NCBI RefSeq assembly: GCF_037081715.1
Contig: NZ_JAZDDH010000001.1
Coordinates: forward strand, 1,240,001 to 1,304,000
Direction: 5' to 3'
DNA: 64,000 nucleotides
DNA from: Halalkalicoccus sp. CG83
GTDB taxonomy: Archaea; Halobacteriota; Halobacteria; Halobacteriales; Halalkalicoccaceae
A program made the translations under genes and the position numbers. Below the pieces are notes generated by a model. That model was not told the DNA's origin. It saw only the letters and a list, made by a program, of their open reading frames with translations, and made no database searches. Shown here piece by piece: positions 25,806 to 34,947 of the stretch (positions are counted from its first letter, which is position 1; the number at the start of each line of letters is the position of its first letter).

Positions 25806-25922
25806 CGCTTCCGCCGCCTCCGTCGTCCGAACGACGGCCTATTCCGGAGGGATCATAACGGTCGATGACCGTCTCGGAGCGAAAAGCCAACTGCTTAGTC
25901 CCTCTGTGAGTTGCATCGACCA

Positions 25923-27725
25923 ATGGCTGACTCCGATCGTCCCGATCCAGCGGACGAGGTCCGGGACGCGGTCGAACGGTCGAGAAGCGGTGCTCCGGCG
26001 GCCGGAGCCGTCGTCCGCGATCGATTCTCCGCGGACGAGGTGTTCCAGCGGGTCGTCGCCGCCGCCGACGAGGAGATCACCTCGGGCAACCGCGAGCTGT
26101 TCTTCAGCGCGCTCGCCGCGGGGTTCGCGATCACGATAACGTTCCTGTTGTACTCCACGATGACGGCCGCGACGAACGAACACCCGGTACTGAGCGCCCT
26201 GCTGTACCCGCTCGGGTTCATCTACATCATCATCGGCGGCTACCAGCTCTACACCGAGAACACGCTCCCGCCGGTCGCGCTCACCCTCGAACGGCTGACC
26301 AGCATCCCGGAGCTGTTTCGCCACTGGCTGATCGTGCTCACCGGCAACTTCACTGGCGGCGCGATCGGCGCGGCCGTCCTGACGTGGGGCGGCGTGTTCG
26401 GTCCGGAGGCCACCACTGCGGCGGTCCATCACGCGGAGCACGGCCTCGAGACGAGCTTCGGGTCGCTCTTCTTCAAGGCCGCCTTCGCCGGCCTGATCGT
26501 CGCCGGCGTGGTCTGGATCGTCTACGCCTCGCGCGATACGATCTCCCGGCTCGTGGTCGTCTACATGGCCTTCCTCGCGATCCCACTGGGGGACCTGTTC
26601 CACGTCGTCGTCTCCTTCACCGAGATGGTCTTCATGGTCTTTCGCGGCGAACTCGCGCTCGTCGTCGGCCTCACCGAGTTCGTTCTACCGGTGTTGCTCG
26701 GGAACACCATCGGCGGAATCGCGCTGGTGACGGTCGTCAACTACTTCCAGACGACCGACCGGCGCATCGAAGCCGTCCGGTTCGAGGGGACGGACCGCCA
26801 ACTCACCCTCCGAGAGTGGGCGTTCGGCGGCCTCGTAGGTCGATCGTACATCCCGCCGGTCGACACCACGGAGGGGGTCGTCGACGACGACTCCTACCGG
26901 ATCGTGGTGCCGATCGCGAACCCCCGGACCGAGACGGCGATCGTCGAACTCGCCTGTGCGCTCGCGAGTCACAAGGAGAACGCGACCGTCCACACCGTCC
27001 ACATCATCCAGACGCCCGAGCACGGATCACAGGAGTACGGCGGTACCCAGCGACGGCGGGTCGTCAATCGTTCCGAGAACCTGATGGAGAACGTCCACGA
27101 GACCGTCGAGAGTCACGACGTCGCGTGCGAGACCTCGACGGTCGTCTCCAAGCGGTCGTTCGAGGAGATCTTCACCATCGCCAGACGCGAGAACGCCGAC
27201 CTCGTCCTGATGGAGGGCGAGGACAACCAGCTCTGGAACGCCGCCCGCGCCGAGCGCCCGATGAGCGAACTGACCCGCGGTCTCCCCTGTGACTTCCTCG
27301 TGCTCAAGGACCGCGGCCGGGACGCCTCGCGGATCCTCCTGCCGACCGCGGGCGGCCCCGACTCGGACCTGAGCGCCGAGGTCGCGTCCACGCTCCAGCG
27401 GACCGTCGGTTCGGAGGTCACGCTGCTGCACGTGGTCGACGACGAGGAGGGGCGCGAGGAGGGCGAGCAGTTCCTCACCGACTGGGCCGTCGAGCACGAC
27501 CTCCAGGACGCCGAGTTGGTCGTCGAGACCGGGAACGTCGAGCGGGCGATCGGGCGCGCCGCGGAGGATCACACGATGATCCTCATCGGGGCGACCGAGC
27601 GCGGCCTGATCTCGCGACTCGTGACCGGCTCGCTGCACCTCGACGTGCTCTACGAGGTCGACTGTTCGGTGCTGCTCGCGGAACGTCCCGGCGTTCGGAG
27701 CTTCCTCAAGCGGCTGTTCGGGTAG
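25923..27725 (+). CDS. Formate/nitrite transporter (FNT) family channel fused to two Usp domains
   Basis: This 600-residue protein has an acidic N-terminus, then six membrane helices at about residues 45-290: FFSALAAGFAITITFLLYS, YQLYTENTLPPVALTLERL, VLTGNFTGGAIGAAVL and FVLPVLLGNTIGGIALVTVV. This pattern matches the pentameric FNT channels for formate, nitrite or hydrosulfide. The tail at about 325-600 is the same tandem-Usp cassette as in the APC fusions: YRIVVPIANPRTETAIVELA, LPCDFLVLKD, ILLPTAGGPDSDLSAEVAS and LIGATERGLISRLVTGSL. The ATG at 25923 is preferred to an upstream ATG at 25911. The same tail on two unrelated transporter folds argues for cassette-like domain shuffling. Confidence 0.88.
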   Translation: MADSDRPDPADEVRDAVERSRSGAPAAGAVVRDRFSADEVFQRVVAAADEEITSGNRELFFSALAAGFAITITFLLYSTMTAATNEHPVLSALLYPLGFIYIIIGGYQLYTENTLPPVALTLERLTSIPELFRHWLIVLTGNFTGGAIGAAVLTWGGVFGPEATTAAVHHAEHGLETSFGSLFFKAAFAGLIVAGVVWIVYASRDTISRLVVVYMAFLAIPLGDLFHVVVSFTEMVFMVFRGELALVVGLTEFVLPVLLGNTIGGIALVTVVNYFQTTDRRIEAVRFEGTDRQLTLREWAFGGLVGRSYIPPVDTTEGVVDDDSYRIVVPIANPRTETAIVELACALASHKENATVHTVHIIQTPEHGSQEYGGTQRRRVVNRSENLMENVHETVESHDVACETSTVVSKRSFEEIFTIARRENADLVLMEGEDNQLWNAARAERPMSELTRGLPCDFLVLKDRGRDASRILLPTAGGPDSDLSAEVASTLQRTVGSEVTLLHVVDDEEGREEGEQFLTDWAVEHDLQDAELVVETGNVERAIGRAAEDHTMILIGATERGLISRLVTGSLHLDVLYEVDCSVLLAERPGVRSFLKRLFG

Positions 27726-27773
27726 CGCCGAACGATCCGTCGCGCTTTTCTCCCAGGAACCGCTCCCTCGAGT

Positions 27774-29072
27774 ATGGCCCGGTACCACATCGAGACCTAC
27801 GGCTGCACCTCGAACCGCGGCGAGAGCCGCGCGATCGAGAGCGCGCTGCGCGATGCGGGCCACTACCGGGCGGAGGGCCCCGACGAGGCGGACGTCGCCA
27901 TCCTGAACACCTGTACCGTCGTCGAGAAGACCGAGACGAACATGCTCCGGCGGGCTCGCGAGCTCGAGGAGGAGACCGCCGACCTGATCGTCACGGGCTG
28001 TATGGCGCTGGCCCAGGGCGAGGAGTTCGCCGACGTCGACGCCCGCGTTCTGCACTGGGACGACGTCCCCCAGGCGGCTCTCAACGGCGAGTGTCCCACG
28101 CCCGGACCCGGGACCGAACCCGTCCTCGACGGCGTCGTCGGGATCCTGCCGATCGCACGCGGCTGCATGTCGAACTGCTCGTACTGCATCACCAAGCACG
28201 CGACCGGTCGGGTGGACTCCCCGCCGGTCGAGGAGAACGTCGAGAAGGCCCGCGCGTTGGTCCACGCCGGCGCGAAGGAGCTCCGGATCACCGGCCAGGA
28301 CACCGGCGTCTACGGCTGGGACACGGACGAGCGGAAGCTCCCCGAACTCCTCGAGCGGATCTGTGCGATCGAGGGCGACTTCCGCGTCCGGCTCGGCATG
28401 GCCAACCCCGGCGGGATCCACGGCATTCACGACGAACTCGCCCGCGTGTTCGTCGAGAACGAGAAGCTCTACGACTTCATCCACGCGCCGGTCCAGTCGG
28501 GAAGCGATAGCGTCCTCGAGGAGATGCGCCGCCAGCATCGAGTGGGAAAGTTCCGCGAGGTCGTCGACGCCTTCGACGAGGCCCTGGAGTACTGGACGCT
28601 CAGCACCGACTTCATCGTCGGCTTCCCCACCGAGACCGAGGCCGACCACGAGCGAAGCATGGACCTCCTCCGTGAGGTCCGCCCCGAGAAGGTCAACGTC
28701 ACCCGCTTCTCGAAGCGCCCGAAGACCGACGCGGCGGCGATGAAGGGACTGGGCGGGCAGACCAAGAAGGACCGCTCGAAGGCGATGAGCGAACTGAAGA
28801 GGGAGATCGTCGGCGAGGCCTACGAGGCGATGGTCGGCGACGAACGCGAGGTACTCTGCGTCGAACCGGGCACCGGCGACTCGGTGAAGTGTCGCGACTC
28901 AGCGTACCGCCAGGTGATCGTGCAGAACGCCTCCGAACACGGGATCGAGCCCGGCGACTTCCTCGACGTCGAGATCACGGGCCACCAGACGATGTACGCG
29001 TTCGGGACGCCGATCGACGATCGCGGCTCCGGTGAGACTCACGGCGTTCGATCGGACCCGCCCGCCGAATAG
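27774..29072 (+). CDS. tRNA t6A37 methylthiotransferase (archaeal MtaB/CDKAL1 type)
   Basis: This 432-residue radical SAM enzyme adds a methylthio group to t6A at position 37 of ANN-decoding tRNAs. The N-terminal MTTase domain has the first cluster Cys residues in YGCTSNRGE, NTCTVVEKT and VTGCMALAQG. The radical SAM triad is CMSNCSYC near residue 138. The core is followed by MANPGGIHGI, IHAPVQSGSDSVLEEMRR and TDFIVGFPTET. A C-terminal TRAM domain begins near residue 355 (REVLCVEPGTGDSVKCRD). It is a housekeeping gene with no visible link to the stress island, starting about 50 nt after the FNT gene. Confidence 0.93.
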   Translation: MARYHIETYGCTSNRGESRAIESALRDAGHYRAEGPDEADVAILNTCTVVEKTETNMLRRARELEEETADLIVTGCMALAQGEEFADVDARVLHWDDVPQAALNGECPTPGPGTEPVLDGVVGILPIARGCMSNCSYCITKHATGRVDSPPVEENVEKARALVHAGAKELRITGQDTGVYGWDTDERKLPELLERICAIEGDFRVRLGMANPGGIHGIHDELARVFVENEKLYDFIHAPVQSGSDSVLEEMRRQHRVGKFREVVDAFDEALEYWTLSTDFIVGFPTETEADHERSMDLLREVRPEKVNVTRFSKRPKTDAAAMKGLGGQTKKDRSKAMSELKREIVGEAYEAMVGDEREVLCVEPGTGDSVKCRDSAYRQVIVQNASEHGIEPGDFLDVEITGHQTMYAFGTPIDDRGSGETHGVRSDPPAE

Positions 29073-29139
29073 TGTGAGCGTTCATCGTTCGCTCCGCGTT
29101 CTCCGGATCCCTTTAGCGGTCTCCGCGCGTTCTCCGTCC

Positions 29140-29613
29140 ATGTACGACGAGATCCTCGTCCCCACGGACGGTAGCGCCGGCATAAAACGCGTCGCTGACC
29201 ACGCGGTTGCCATCGCAGGGCTATGCGAGGCCACGGTCCACGTACTGTACGTCGTCGACGAAACGGCCTACGCGACGATCCCCGACGACACGCGCGAGCG
29301 GGTTCGAGAGGCGTTCGAGGGAGACGGGCATAGCGCCACGAAAACGATCGCCGAGCGGGCCTACGAGCGGGATATCGCGGTGAGGCGTGAACTCCGGTGG
29401 GGGGATCCCGCGGTCGCGATCATCGCCTACTCGATCGAGAACGAGATCGATCTGATCGTGATGGGGACGCGCGGTAAAACCGGATTCGAGCGCTACCTAC
29501 TGGGAAGCGTCGCCGAAAAGGTCGTGCGCGTCTCGCCGATCCCCGTTCTGACGATTCATACCGGCGACCGCGAAGCGTTGCTCGCGGAACTCGACGAACT
29601 GATCGGCGGATAG
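29140..29613 (+). CDS. Universal stress protein, ATP-binding type
   Basis: This 157-residue Usp starts MYDEILVPTDGSAGIKRVAD. The loop IVMGTRGKTGFERYLLGSVA matches the Gly-2x-Gly-9x-Gly-Ser ATP-binding motif exactly, unlike the other Usp genes of the window. It ends SPIPVLTIHTGDRE. The ATG at 29140 fits the family start; the longer upstream frame is not protein-like. It may be the only Usp here able to bind ATP in the canonical way, and so the best candidate for a genuine energy sensor. Confidence 0.9.
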   Translation: MYDEILVPTDGSAGIKRVADHAVAIAGLCEATVHVLYVVDETAYATIPDDTRERVREAFEGDGHSATKTIAERAYERDIAVRRELRWGDPAVAIIAYSIENEIDLIVMGTRGKTGFERYLLGSVAEKVVRVSPIPVLTIHTGDREALLAELDELIGG

Positions 29614-29765
29614 ACGATCCTCCGGCGGTTCTCGAGTAGTGCGCGTGAGCCGTTCGGATCGAGTTCGAGAGGAGATCCCGGTCCAGGGGTTCGACGCGGT
29701 TACGATCGAGTGCCAAGGGCGGACGCGACCGCGACCGACTTGTCCACGGAGCGCCGACGTCACGC

Positions 29766-29936
29766 ATGGTCGACTGTCCACACTGTGACGAGTCGCTCGA
29801 GCTCGTCGTCGAGACCGCTACCGTACCGATCCACCGCGAGGAGCGGACCGACGACATCGAACCGGACGTGTTTCGCTGTGCGGCGTGCGAGGCGGTGCTG
29901 TTCGCGACGGTCTCGCGCGAGCTCGAGCGACTGTAA
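29766..29936 (+). CDS. Small CxxC zinc-ribbon protein
   Basis: This 56-residue protein starts VDCPHCDESLELVVETA and continues with FRCAACEAVLFATVSRELE. The two CxxC pairs, about 35 residues apart, form a likely zinc ribbon. It ends one base before the convergent MscS stop. Small zinc-ribbon proteins of this size are common in haloarchaea and mostly of unknown function; protein-protein or nucleic-acid contacts are possible. Confidence 0.7.
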   Translation: MVDCPHCDESLELVVETATVPIHREERTDDIEPDVFRCAACEAVLFATVSRELERL

Positions 29937-30791
29937 CTACTCGGACGAGCCGCCCCGTTCGTCGATCGACAACTCTCCCGAGAGCTCGCGCCGCGGAGCG
30001 CCCCCGACCTCGACGCCGGCCTCCCGGAGCCGGTCGGTCGCCTCGCGCAGGTACTCCGATCGGATGCGCACGAAGTCGGTTCGCCGGGGACTGGCGATCC
30101 AGTAGCGCGCGTCGAGTACGAGCGCCCCGTCGCGCCGGTCGAGGCGGACGGTCGGCTCCGGAGCGTCGAGCACCTCGGGGTGATCGCGCGCGGCCGCGAG
30201 CAGCGCGTCCGTCGCGGCGTCGATCTCGTGGGGATCGACCTCGAACGAGGAGACGATCCGCAGCCGGTTCGAGACGACGTGGTTGGTCACGGCGGCCGTC
30301 ACCAGCTCCGAGTTCGGGACCGTGATGAGCTCGTCGTTGAACGTCCGAACCCGGGTCGAGCGGAACGTGATCGCGACGATGATTCCCTGTTTTCCGTCCC
30401 ACTCGATCCAGTCGCCGATGTTGAACGAGGGATCGGTGACGATGAAGACGCCGCTGACGAGGTTGCCGACGACGTCCTGGGCCGCGAAGCCGAGCGCGAC
30501 GGTCGCCGCGGCGACGATCACCGCCGACCCGCCGACGACGTGACCGAACCCGGCCGCGCCCGCGGCCGCCACGACCGCACCGACGACCACCGCGGCACGG
30601 AGCACCCGCCTGAGCGCCTGATCGAGCGTCGGCTCCAACCCCCGCGCGTCGAGCGCGTAGCGGATCGCCGGTTCGAGCAGGAACCGGCCGACTGCGTACA
30701 GGAGGGCGAACGCGACGACGAACTCGAGGAGCCCCTCGATCAGCGCGGCGTACCGGACGATCCGTCGCTCGACGGCCGCCGAGACCGTCAT
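29937..30791 (-). CDS. Small-conductance mechanosensitive channel (MscS family)
   Basis: This 284-residue protein has three N-terminal helices. The third is the Gly/Ala-rich pore helix AVIVAAATVALGFAAQDVVG, followed by NLVSGVFIVTDPSFNIGDWI and the beta domain TFRSTRVRTFNDELITVPNS, all typical of MscS. It opens under membrane tension to release solutes during hypo-osmotic shock. It fits the K+ and osmotic theme of the region. The C-terminus is acidic (LSIDERGGSSE). The HIT gene lies 51 nt upstream on the same strand, so the two may be co-transcribed. Confidence 0.92.
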   Translation of the reverse strand: MTVSAAVERRIVRYAALIEGLLEFVVAFALLYAVGRFLLEPAIRYALDARGLEPTLDQALRRVLRAAVVVGAVVAAAGAAGFGHVVGGSAVIVAAATVALGFAAQDVVGNLVSGVFIVTDPSFNIGDWIEWDGKQGIIVAITFRSTRVRTFNDELITVPNSELVTAAVTNHVVSNRLRIVSSFEVDPHEIDAATDALLAAARDHPEVLDAPEPTVRLDRRDGALVLDARYWIASPRRTDFVRIRSEYLREATDRLREAGVEVGGAPRRELSGELSIDERGGSSE

Positions 30792-30842
30792 CTCCCACCT
30801 CCTGGGCTCGACGATGCGTCCTCGTCGTCGGGCACGGGGACG

Positions 30843-31382
30843 CTACGCCTCCTCGACGACGACGGCCCGCTCCGGTCCACGGTCCTCGACGCCGTCCTGG
30901 TCGGCGAACGCCTCGTGGAGCCGGTCGTAGCTCTCGTCGAGCGCCTGGACGATCACCTGGGTGTCGCCGATCACCGGCATGAAGTTGGTGTCGCCCTCCC
31001 AGCGGGGGACGACGTGGGTGTGGAGGTGGTCGTCGATCGACCCGCCCGCGCCGTCGCCGAGGTTGAGCCCCGCGTTGAACCCGTCGGGCGAGAACGCCGC
31101 CTCGAGCGCGTCGAACGTCCGCCGTTTCAGCCGGGCGTGATCCAACAGTTCCTCGTCCGCGAGGTCGCCGTACTCGCCGGTGTGCCGATGGGGGATCACC
31201 ATCACGTGGCCCGGGCTGTAGGGGTAGTTGTTCAGCAGGACGAACGCGCGTTCGCTCCGCGCCACGAGTCGGTTCTCCCGGTCGGCGTCGTCCGCGACGA
31301 ACGAACAGAACACGCATTCCTCCGAGGGCTCGGACTCCCGCTCGACCCACTCGATCCGCCAGGGCGCGAACACCTGATCCAT
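30843..31382 (-). CDS. HIT family nucleotide hydrolase
   Basis: This 179-residue protein reads MDQVFAPWRIEWVERE and carries a CVFC pair near residue 25. The histidine triad is LHTHVVPRW, preceded by GAGGSIDDH. The upstream helix FNAGLNLGDG and YPYSPGHVMVIPHRH are also typical. The family hydrolyses dinucleoside polyphosphates or AMP-linked phosphoramidates. The ATG at 31382 is preferred because a TATA-like CTTAAAG lies about 30 nt upstream and the longer frame is not conserved-looking. The Cys pair suggests a zinc-bound N-terminus. Confidence 0.9.
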   Translation of the reverse strand: MDQVFAPWRIEWVERESEPSEECVFCSFVADDADRENRLVARSERAFVLLNNYPYSPGHVMVIPHRHTGEYGDLADEELLDHARLKRRTFDALEAAFSPDGFNAGLNLGDGAGGSIDDHLHTHVVPRWEGDTNFMPVIGDTQVIVQALDESYDRLHEAFADQDGVEDRGPERAVVVEEA

Positions 31383-31561
31383 CGTCCGTTGGTAATCCCT
31401 CCGTCCACCTTTAAGCTCGCGCATCCCCGGTCCGGTTCTCCTCCGTCCCGTTCCCGTCACCGTCGAACGAACGCCGGACGGATCGATCCGTCGACCTTCG
31501 GTGATTTCTTGGTCCGCGGCTCTCTGAAAACGACCATGCAGACCGTTTGGAGTCGATACCC

Positions 31562-33094
31562 GTGAGATGGCGAGTCGACTGGCGGGCTAGCTTCAGTCTG
31601 GTCGGAACGGTCGTGAAATACCTCGCTCTGACGATGCTGGTCCCGCTGTCCGTCGCCGTCCTCTACCGGGAGGACGTCTGGGCGTTCGTCGTCTCGATCG
31701 CGATCACGGCCGTGATCGGACTGGCGCTCGAGCGGCTGGACCCGGATCCGGACCTCGGGCCGGAGGAGGCGCTGTTGCTGGTCTCGATGGCGTGGTTCGC
31801 GGCCGCTCTCATCGGTACGATTCCGTACCTGCTCGCCGGCTACGGCACCGATTCGACGCTCGCCCACCCGGTGAACGCGCTGTTCGAGTCGACGAGCGGG
31901 TTCACGACGACCGGCGCGACCGTGATGGGCGAGATCAGCGTCGAGCAGCACTCCCACGCGCTGCTGATGTGGCGCCAGCTCACCCAGTGGCTCGGCGGTA
32001 TGGGGATCATCGTGCTGATGATCGCCATCCTTCCCGAACTCGCGGTCAACGGCGCGCAGCTGATGCAGTCGGAGGCGCCCGGTCCCACGCTTCAGAAGCT
32101 GACGCCGAAGATCGCGAACACGGCGCGGGCGCTCTGGATGGTCTACTTCGGGTTCACCGTCCTGCTGATCTGTCTCCTCTACGGCCTCCACCTGGTCGGA
32201 ATGGCGCCGAACATGAACCTCTACAACGCCATCGCCCACGGATTCTCGACCCTGCCGACGGGCGGGTTCTCGCCACAGGCCGACAGCATCGCCGCGTTCT
32301 CGGCCGCCGTCCAGTGGATCATCATTCCCTTCATGGTGATCGCCGGGGTGAACTTCGCGCTGTTCTGGCGCGTGCTCAGAGGGGAGGTCAGAGCGCTCCT
32401 CGAGGACGTCGAGTTCCGGGCGTACGCGGGCGCGATCGCGGTGTTCGTCGCCGTGCTCGCCGTGTTGCTCTACCAGGGAGCGGCTCCCGTCCTCGAGATC
32501 GGCGGGTCGACCGAGGGCGCAAGCGAGAACGCGCTACGCCAGGCCGCCTTCCAGATCGGGTCGCTGCTGAACTCGACCGGGTTCGCGACGAGCGACTTCG
32601 CCGAGTGGGACACCCACGGCCAGATGGTCGTCCTGTTCGCGATGTTCGTCGGGGGATCCGCCGGCTCGACCGGCGGCGGGGTGAAGGTCATCCGGTGGAT
32701 CGTGATCCTCAAGACGCTCCGACGCGAGCTGTTCGTCTCCGTTCACCCGAGTGCGGTCCGCCCGGTGAGGGTGGCCGATCGCGTCGTCGACGAGGACGTG
32801 ATACGGGGAATCTTCGCCTTTACGTTCCTGTATCTGCTCCTGTTCGCCCTCGCGTCCGTGTTCATCGCGCTCGACGCAGCCCGCGTCGGGGTCGAACTGA
32901 GCGCGCTCGAGGCCGTCAGCGCCTCGCTGGCCACCATCGGAAACATCGGCCCGGGGTTCGGGAGGCTCGGCCCGTTCGGGAGCTATCTGTTCTTCTCGGA
33001 CGCCTCGAAGCTCCTCATGATCTTCCTGATGTGGGTCGGACGCCTGGAGATCGTCCCCGTGCTCGCGCTGGTCGTCAGTTCGATCGAGGAGTGA
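31562..33094 (+). CDS. trkH: TrkH family potassium uptake protein (copy 2)
   Basis: This 510-residue protein has all four P-loops in canonical form: STSGFTTTGATVM, TLPTGGFSPQAD, LLNSTGFATSDF and GGSAGSTGGGVKVIR. The last keeps the Gly-rich filter that the first TrkH (16234) has lost. The GTG at 31562 is chosen because VRWRVDWRASFSLVG aligns with the start of copy 1; a TTG at 31547 is an alternative. No TrkA gene follows directly, so it may use RCK proteins encoded elsewhere in the window. Confidence 0.9.
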   Translation: MRWRVDWRASFSLVGTVVKYLALTMLVPLSVAVLYREDVWAFVVSIAITAVIGLALERLDPDPDLGPEEALLLVSMAWFAAALIGTIPYLLAGYGTDSTLAHPVNALFESTSGFTTTGATVMGEISVEQHSHALLMWRQLTQWLGGMGIIVLMIAILPELAVNGAQLMQSEAPGPTLQKLTPKIANTARALWMVYFGFTVLLICLLYGLHLVGMAPNMNLYNAIAHGFSTLPTGGFSPQADSIAAFSAAVQWIIIPFMVIAGVNFALFWRVLRGEVRALLEDVEFRAYAGAIAVFVAVLAVLLYQGAAPVLEIGGSTEGASENALRQAAFQIGSLLNSTGFATSDFAEWDTHGQMVVLFAMFVGGSAGSTGGGVKVIRWIVILKTLRRELFVSVHPSAVRPVRVADRVVDEDVIRGIFAFTFLYLLLFALASVFIALDAARVGVELSALEAVSASLATIGNIGPGFGRLGPFGSYLFFSDASKLLMIFLMWVGRLEIVPVLALVVSSIEE

Positions 33095-33125
33095 CTGAGA
33101 CGCGCGGGCGGGCGCCGGAAACCGC

Positions 33126-33323
33126 TCAACCGGCGCGTGAGAGGATGCGTAGAAACGCCCACGTCGTCCAGAGGACGACGACGATCGCGATGACGACGAG
33201 CTCCTGTCGGATGATCGACGATCCCGTCACCTGCAGTACGAGGTACTCGAGGAGGACGTACGAGAACAGAACGGCGAGGACGTCCCAGATCGACCGCGGA
33301 TCTCTGAGGCTGGGTGGTCTCAT
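33126..33323 (-). CDS. Small two-helix membrane protein
   Basis: This 65-residue protein starts RPPSLRDPRSIWDVLAVLF and has two hydrophobic segments (about residues 14-30 and 41-58) ending in RILSRAG. It is convergent with the TrkH gene, 31 nt from its stop. I do not recognise a family. The ATG at 33323 is chosen over a longer frame (to 33455) whose extra residues lack protein character. A regulatory membrane peptide is possible but not shown. Confidence 0.55.
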   Translation of the reverse strand: MRPPSLRDPRSIWDVLAVLFSYVLLEYLVLQVTGSSIIRQELVVIAIVVVLWTTWAFLRILSRAG

Positions 33324-33557
33324 AGGCGTCGTTCGCGCTTCTCCACCAACCCAGTTGGTCGTTGTGGGGTCCGCACTCGATCGGTTCGGGAGGGCGCGAT
33401 ACCGTCGACCGGCGTCGGTTCGATGACGGTGGCCGAGCCGACTCGTCCGTTCCATTCACGGCTCTGCCGTTCCCGCGACGTGTGATCCGACGTACACATA
33501 TTATAAACTATGTAAAATAGACAAATATTTATCCAATTAGACACAAGGCCAGAACTG

Positions 33558-33758
33558 ATGGCCGCCAAAGAGCCCTCCTCCCAGACGATGAACGAGCCCT
33601 GTCCGACCTGCGACAGGAACACCGATCACGTCGTCTCACTCGAGATCAGAACCGAAGGAACGAACCCCGAGACCGCCCGCTACTCCCGAGAACCCTACCG
33701 CATCACGCGCTGTCTCGGCTGTGGCGAACGCCGGAGCCAGCGAATGAACAACGCGTAG
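33558..33758 (+). CDS. Small zinc beta-ribbon protein (DUF7835-like)
   Basis: This 66-residue protein contains CPTCDRNTDHVVSLEI and ends CLGCGERRSQRMNNA, so two CxxC pairs hold one zinc. It resembles a haloarchaeal family of putative zinc beta-ribbons (DUF7835 by memory). The A+T-rich upstream stretch 33498-33535 includes TATTTATC, a likely TATA element. The role is unknown, perhaps as a ribosome- or transcription-associated factor. Confidence 0.75.
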   Translation: MAAKEPSSQTMNEPCPTCDRNTDHVVSLEIRTEGTNPETARYSREPYRITRCLGCGERRSQRMNNA

Positions 33759-33849
33759 TCCGCGCCGCGCCCGAACTGAGAACCCTCGCCGCCGGACGCA
33801 CGGAGTCCCCGCGACCGCCGGTCGATCGGGTCCGACGCGAACGGCCCGT

Positions 33850-34743
33850 TCAGCCGCGCGTCGTCACTTCACAGCCGTCCTCGGTGACGATCACCGTGTG
33901 TTCCTTCTGACTGACGAGTCGACCCGCGTCCTCCTTCAGGACGGGGTAGCCGTGGACCAGCCCCTGGGTCTTCAGCCGTCGTAGTGCCATCTCCGAGCGC
34001 GAGGAGTCGAGCCACCGGGCCGCGAACGGCAGGGTGCGAAACTCCTCGGTGATCTGCTCGAGCACCTGCTTGGCCTGGCGGTTGCGCACCGAGCCCTCGC
34101 GCTCGAGCGCGAAGATCTGTTCCGAACTCCCCTCGCCGACCCGTCCGCTGCCGTCGGTGGCGAACGGCTCGATGGCGACGACGTCGCCGACCTCGAACTC
34201 GACGCCCTGCGAGACCCCGCGGTTAGGGATGCTCGGGTCGGTGTGCTGGTCCCAGTGGCCCAGCCCGTGGCCCGAGAGATTTACTACCGGATTGTAGCCG
34301 TAGCCCTCGATCGCCTCCTCGATCGCGGCGCCGACCTCGCCGGTGTGGACGCCCGGCTCGACGGTCTCGAGTGCCGCCTCGAGCGCCTCGGCGCTGGCGT
34401 CGACGAGGTCCGCGTTACCCGAGTGGTCGACCGTGATCGCGGTGTCGGCGAGCCAGCCATCGACGTGGACCCCGATGTCGAGGTTGATCATCTCCTCGCC
34501 GAACGTCGACTCGTCGTCGCGGCTCGGCGTAGCGTGGGCGGCCTCCTCGTCGATCGAGATGTTCACCGGGAAGGCGGGCTCGCCGCCGAGTTCGCGGATG
34601 CGGTCCTCGGCGTATTCGGCCACCTCGAGGTGGCTCGTACCGACCTCGACCCGGTCGGCGGCTTCCTCGCGGACCTGCGCGAGGATCTTCCCCGCCTCCC
34701 GGTGTTTCTCGTACTGTTCGCTCTGGAGGTCCACGCTGCTCAT
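33850..34743 (-). CDS. map: Methionine aminopeptidase, type II
   Basis: This 297-residue metalloprotease removes the initiator Met from nascent proteins. Metal ligands appear in order: NLDIGVHVDGWLADTAITVD (two Asp), GHGLGHWDQHTDPSIPN (His), IEPFATDGSG (Glu) and VIVTEDGCEV (Glu). The substrate His is in HATPSRDDE. The helical insertion between the last sites identifies type II. The ATG at 34743 gives the standard archaeal N-terminus SVDLQSEQYEKHREAGKIL. It lies downstream of the asparaginase gene across a 220-nt spacer full of inverted repeats. Confidence 0.95.
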   Translation of the reverse strand: MSSVDLQSEQYEKHREAGKILAQVREEAADRVEVGTSHLEVAEYAEDRIRELGGEPAFPVNISIDEEAAHATPSRDDESTFGEEMINLDIGVHVDGWLADTAITVDHSGNADLVDASAEALEAALETVEPGVHTGEVGAAIEEAIEGYGYNPVVNLSGHGLGHWDQHTDPSIPNRGVSQGVEFEVGDVVAIEPFATDGSGRVGEGSSEQIFALEREGSVRNRQAKQVLEQITEEFRTLPFAARWLDSSRSEMALRRLKTQGLVHGYPVLKEDAGRLVSQKEHTVIVTEDGCEVTTRG

Positions 34744-34836
34744 GCGAGGCGGTTCGGCCGACCCGAGCAAAGGCCTTGCGTTGCGCCCTTGCCATCAGCG
34801 GTAGCGGCTGACTGCGGTGTGGTGGCCGGCGCGAGC

Positions 34837-34916
34837 GTGGCTGCCACTCTCGGCAGCCACGCGAGTGGAGTGGGGCAAGGCTGGCCTCGAGAGCAGCCGT
34901 CCGATCGGACGGCTGC
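34837..34916. repeat. Two perfect inverted repeats in the asparaginase-map spacer
   Basis: Positions 34837-34860 form a hairpin with 9-bp arms (GTGGCTGCC and GGCAGCCAC) and a 6-nt loop. Positions 34893-34916 are a perfect 24-bp palindrome with 12-bp arms (GCAGCCGTCCGA). Both lie between the asparaginase stop and the map start, so they would be transcribed in a read-through mRNA. Possible roles are RNA processing, termination or protein binding. Confidence 0.75.
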
Positions 34917-34947
34917 GATGCGGCCCTGGTGGGCATGAAAAGGGCGA

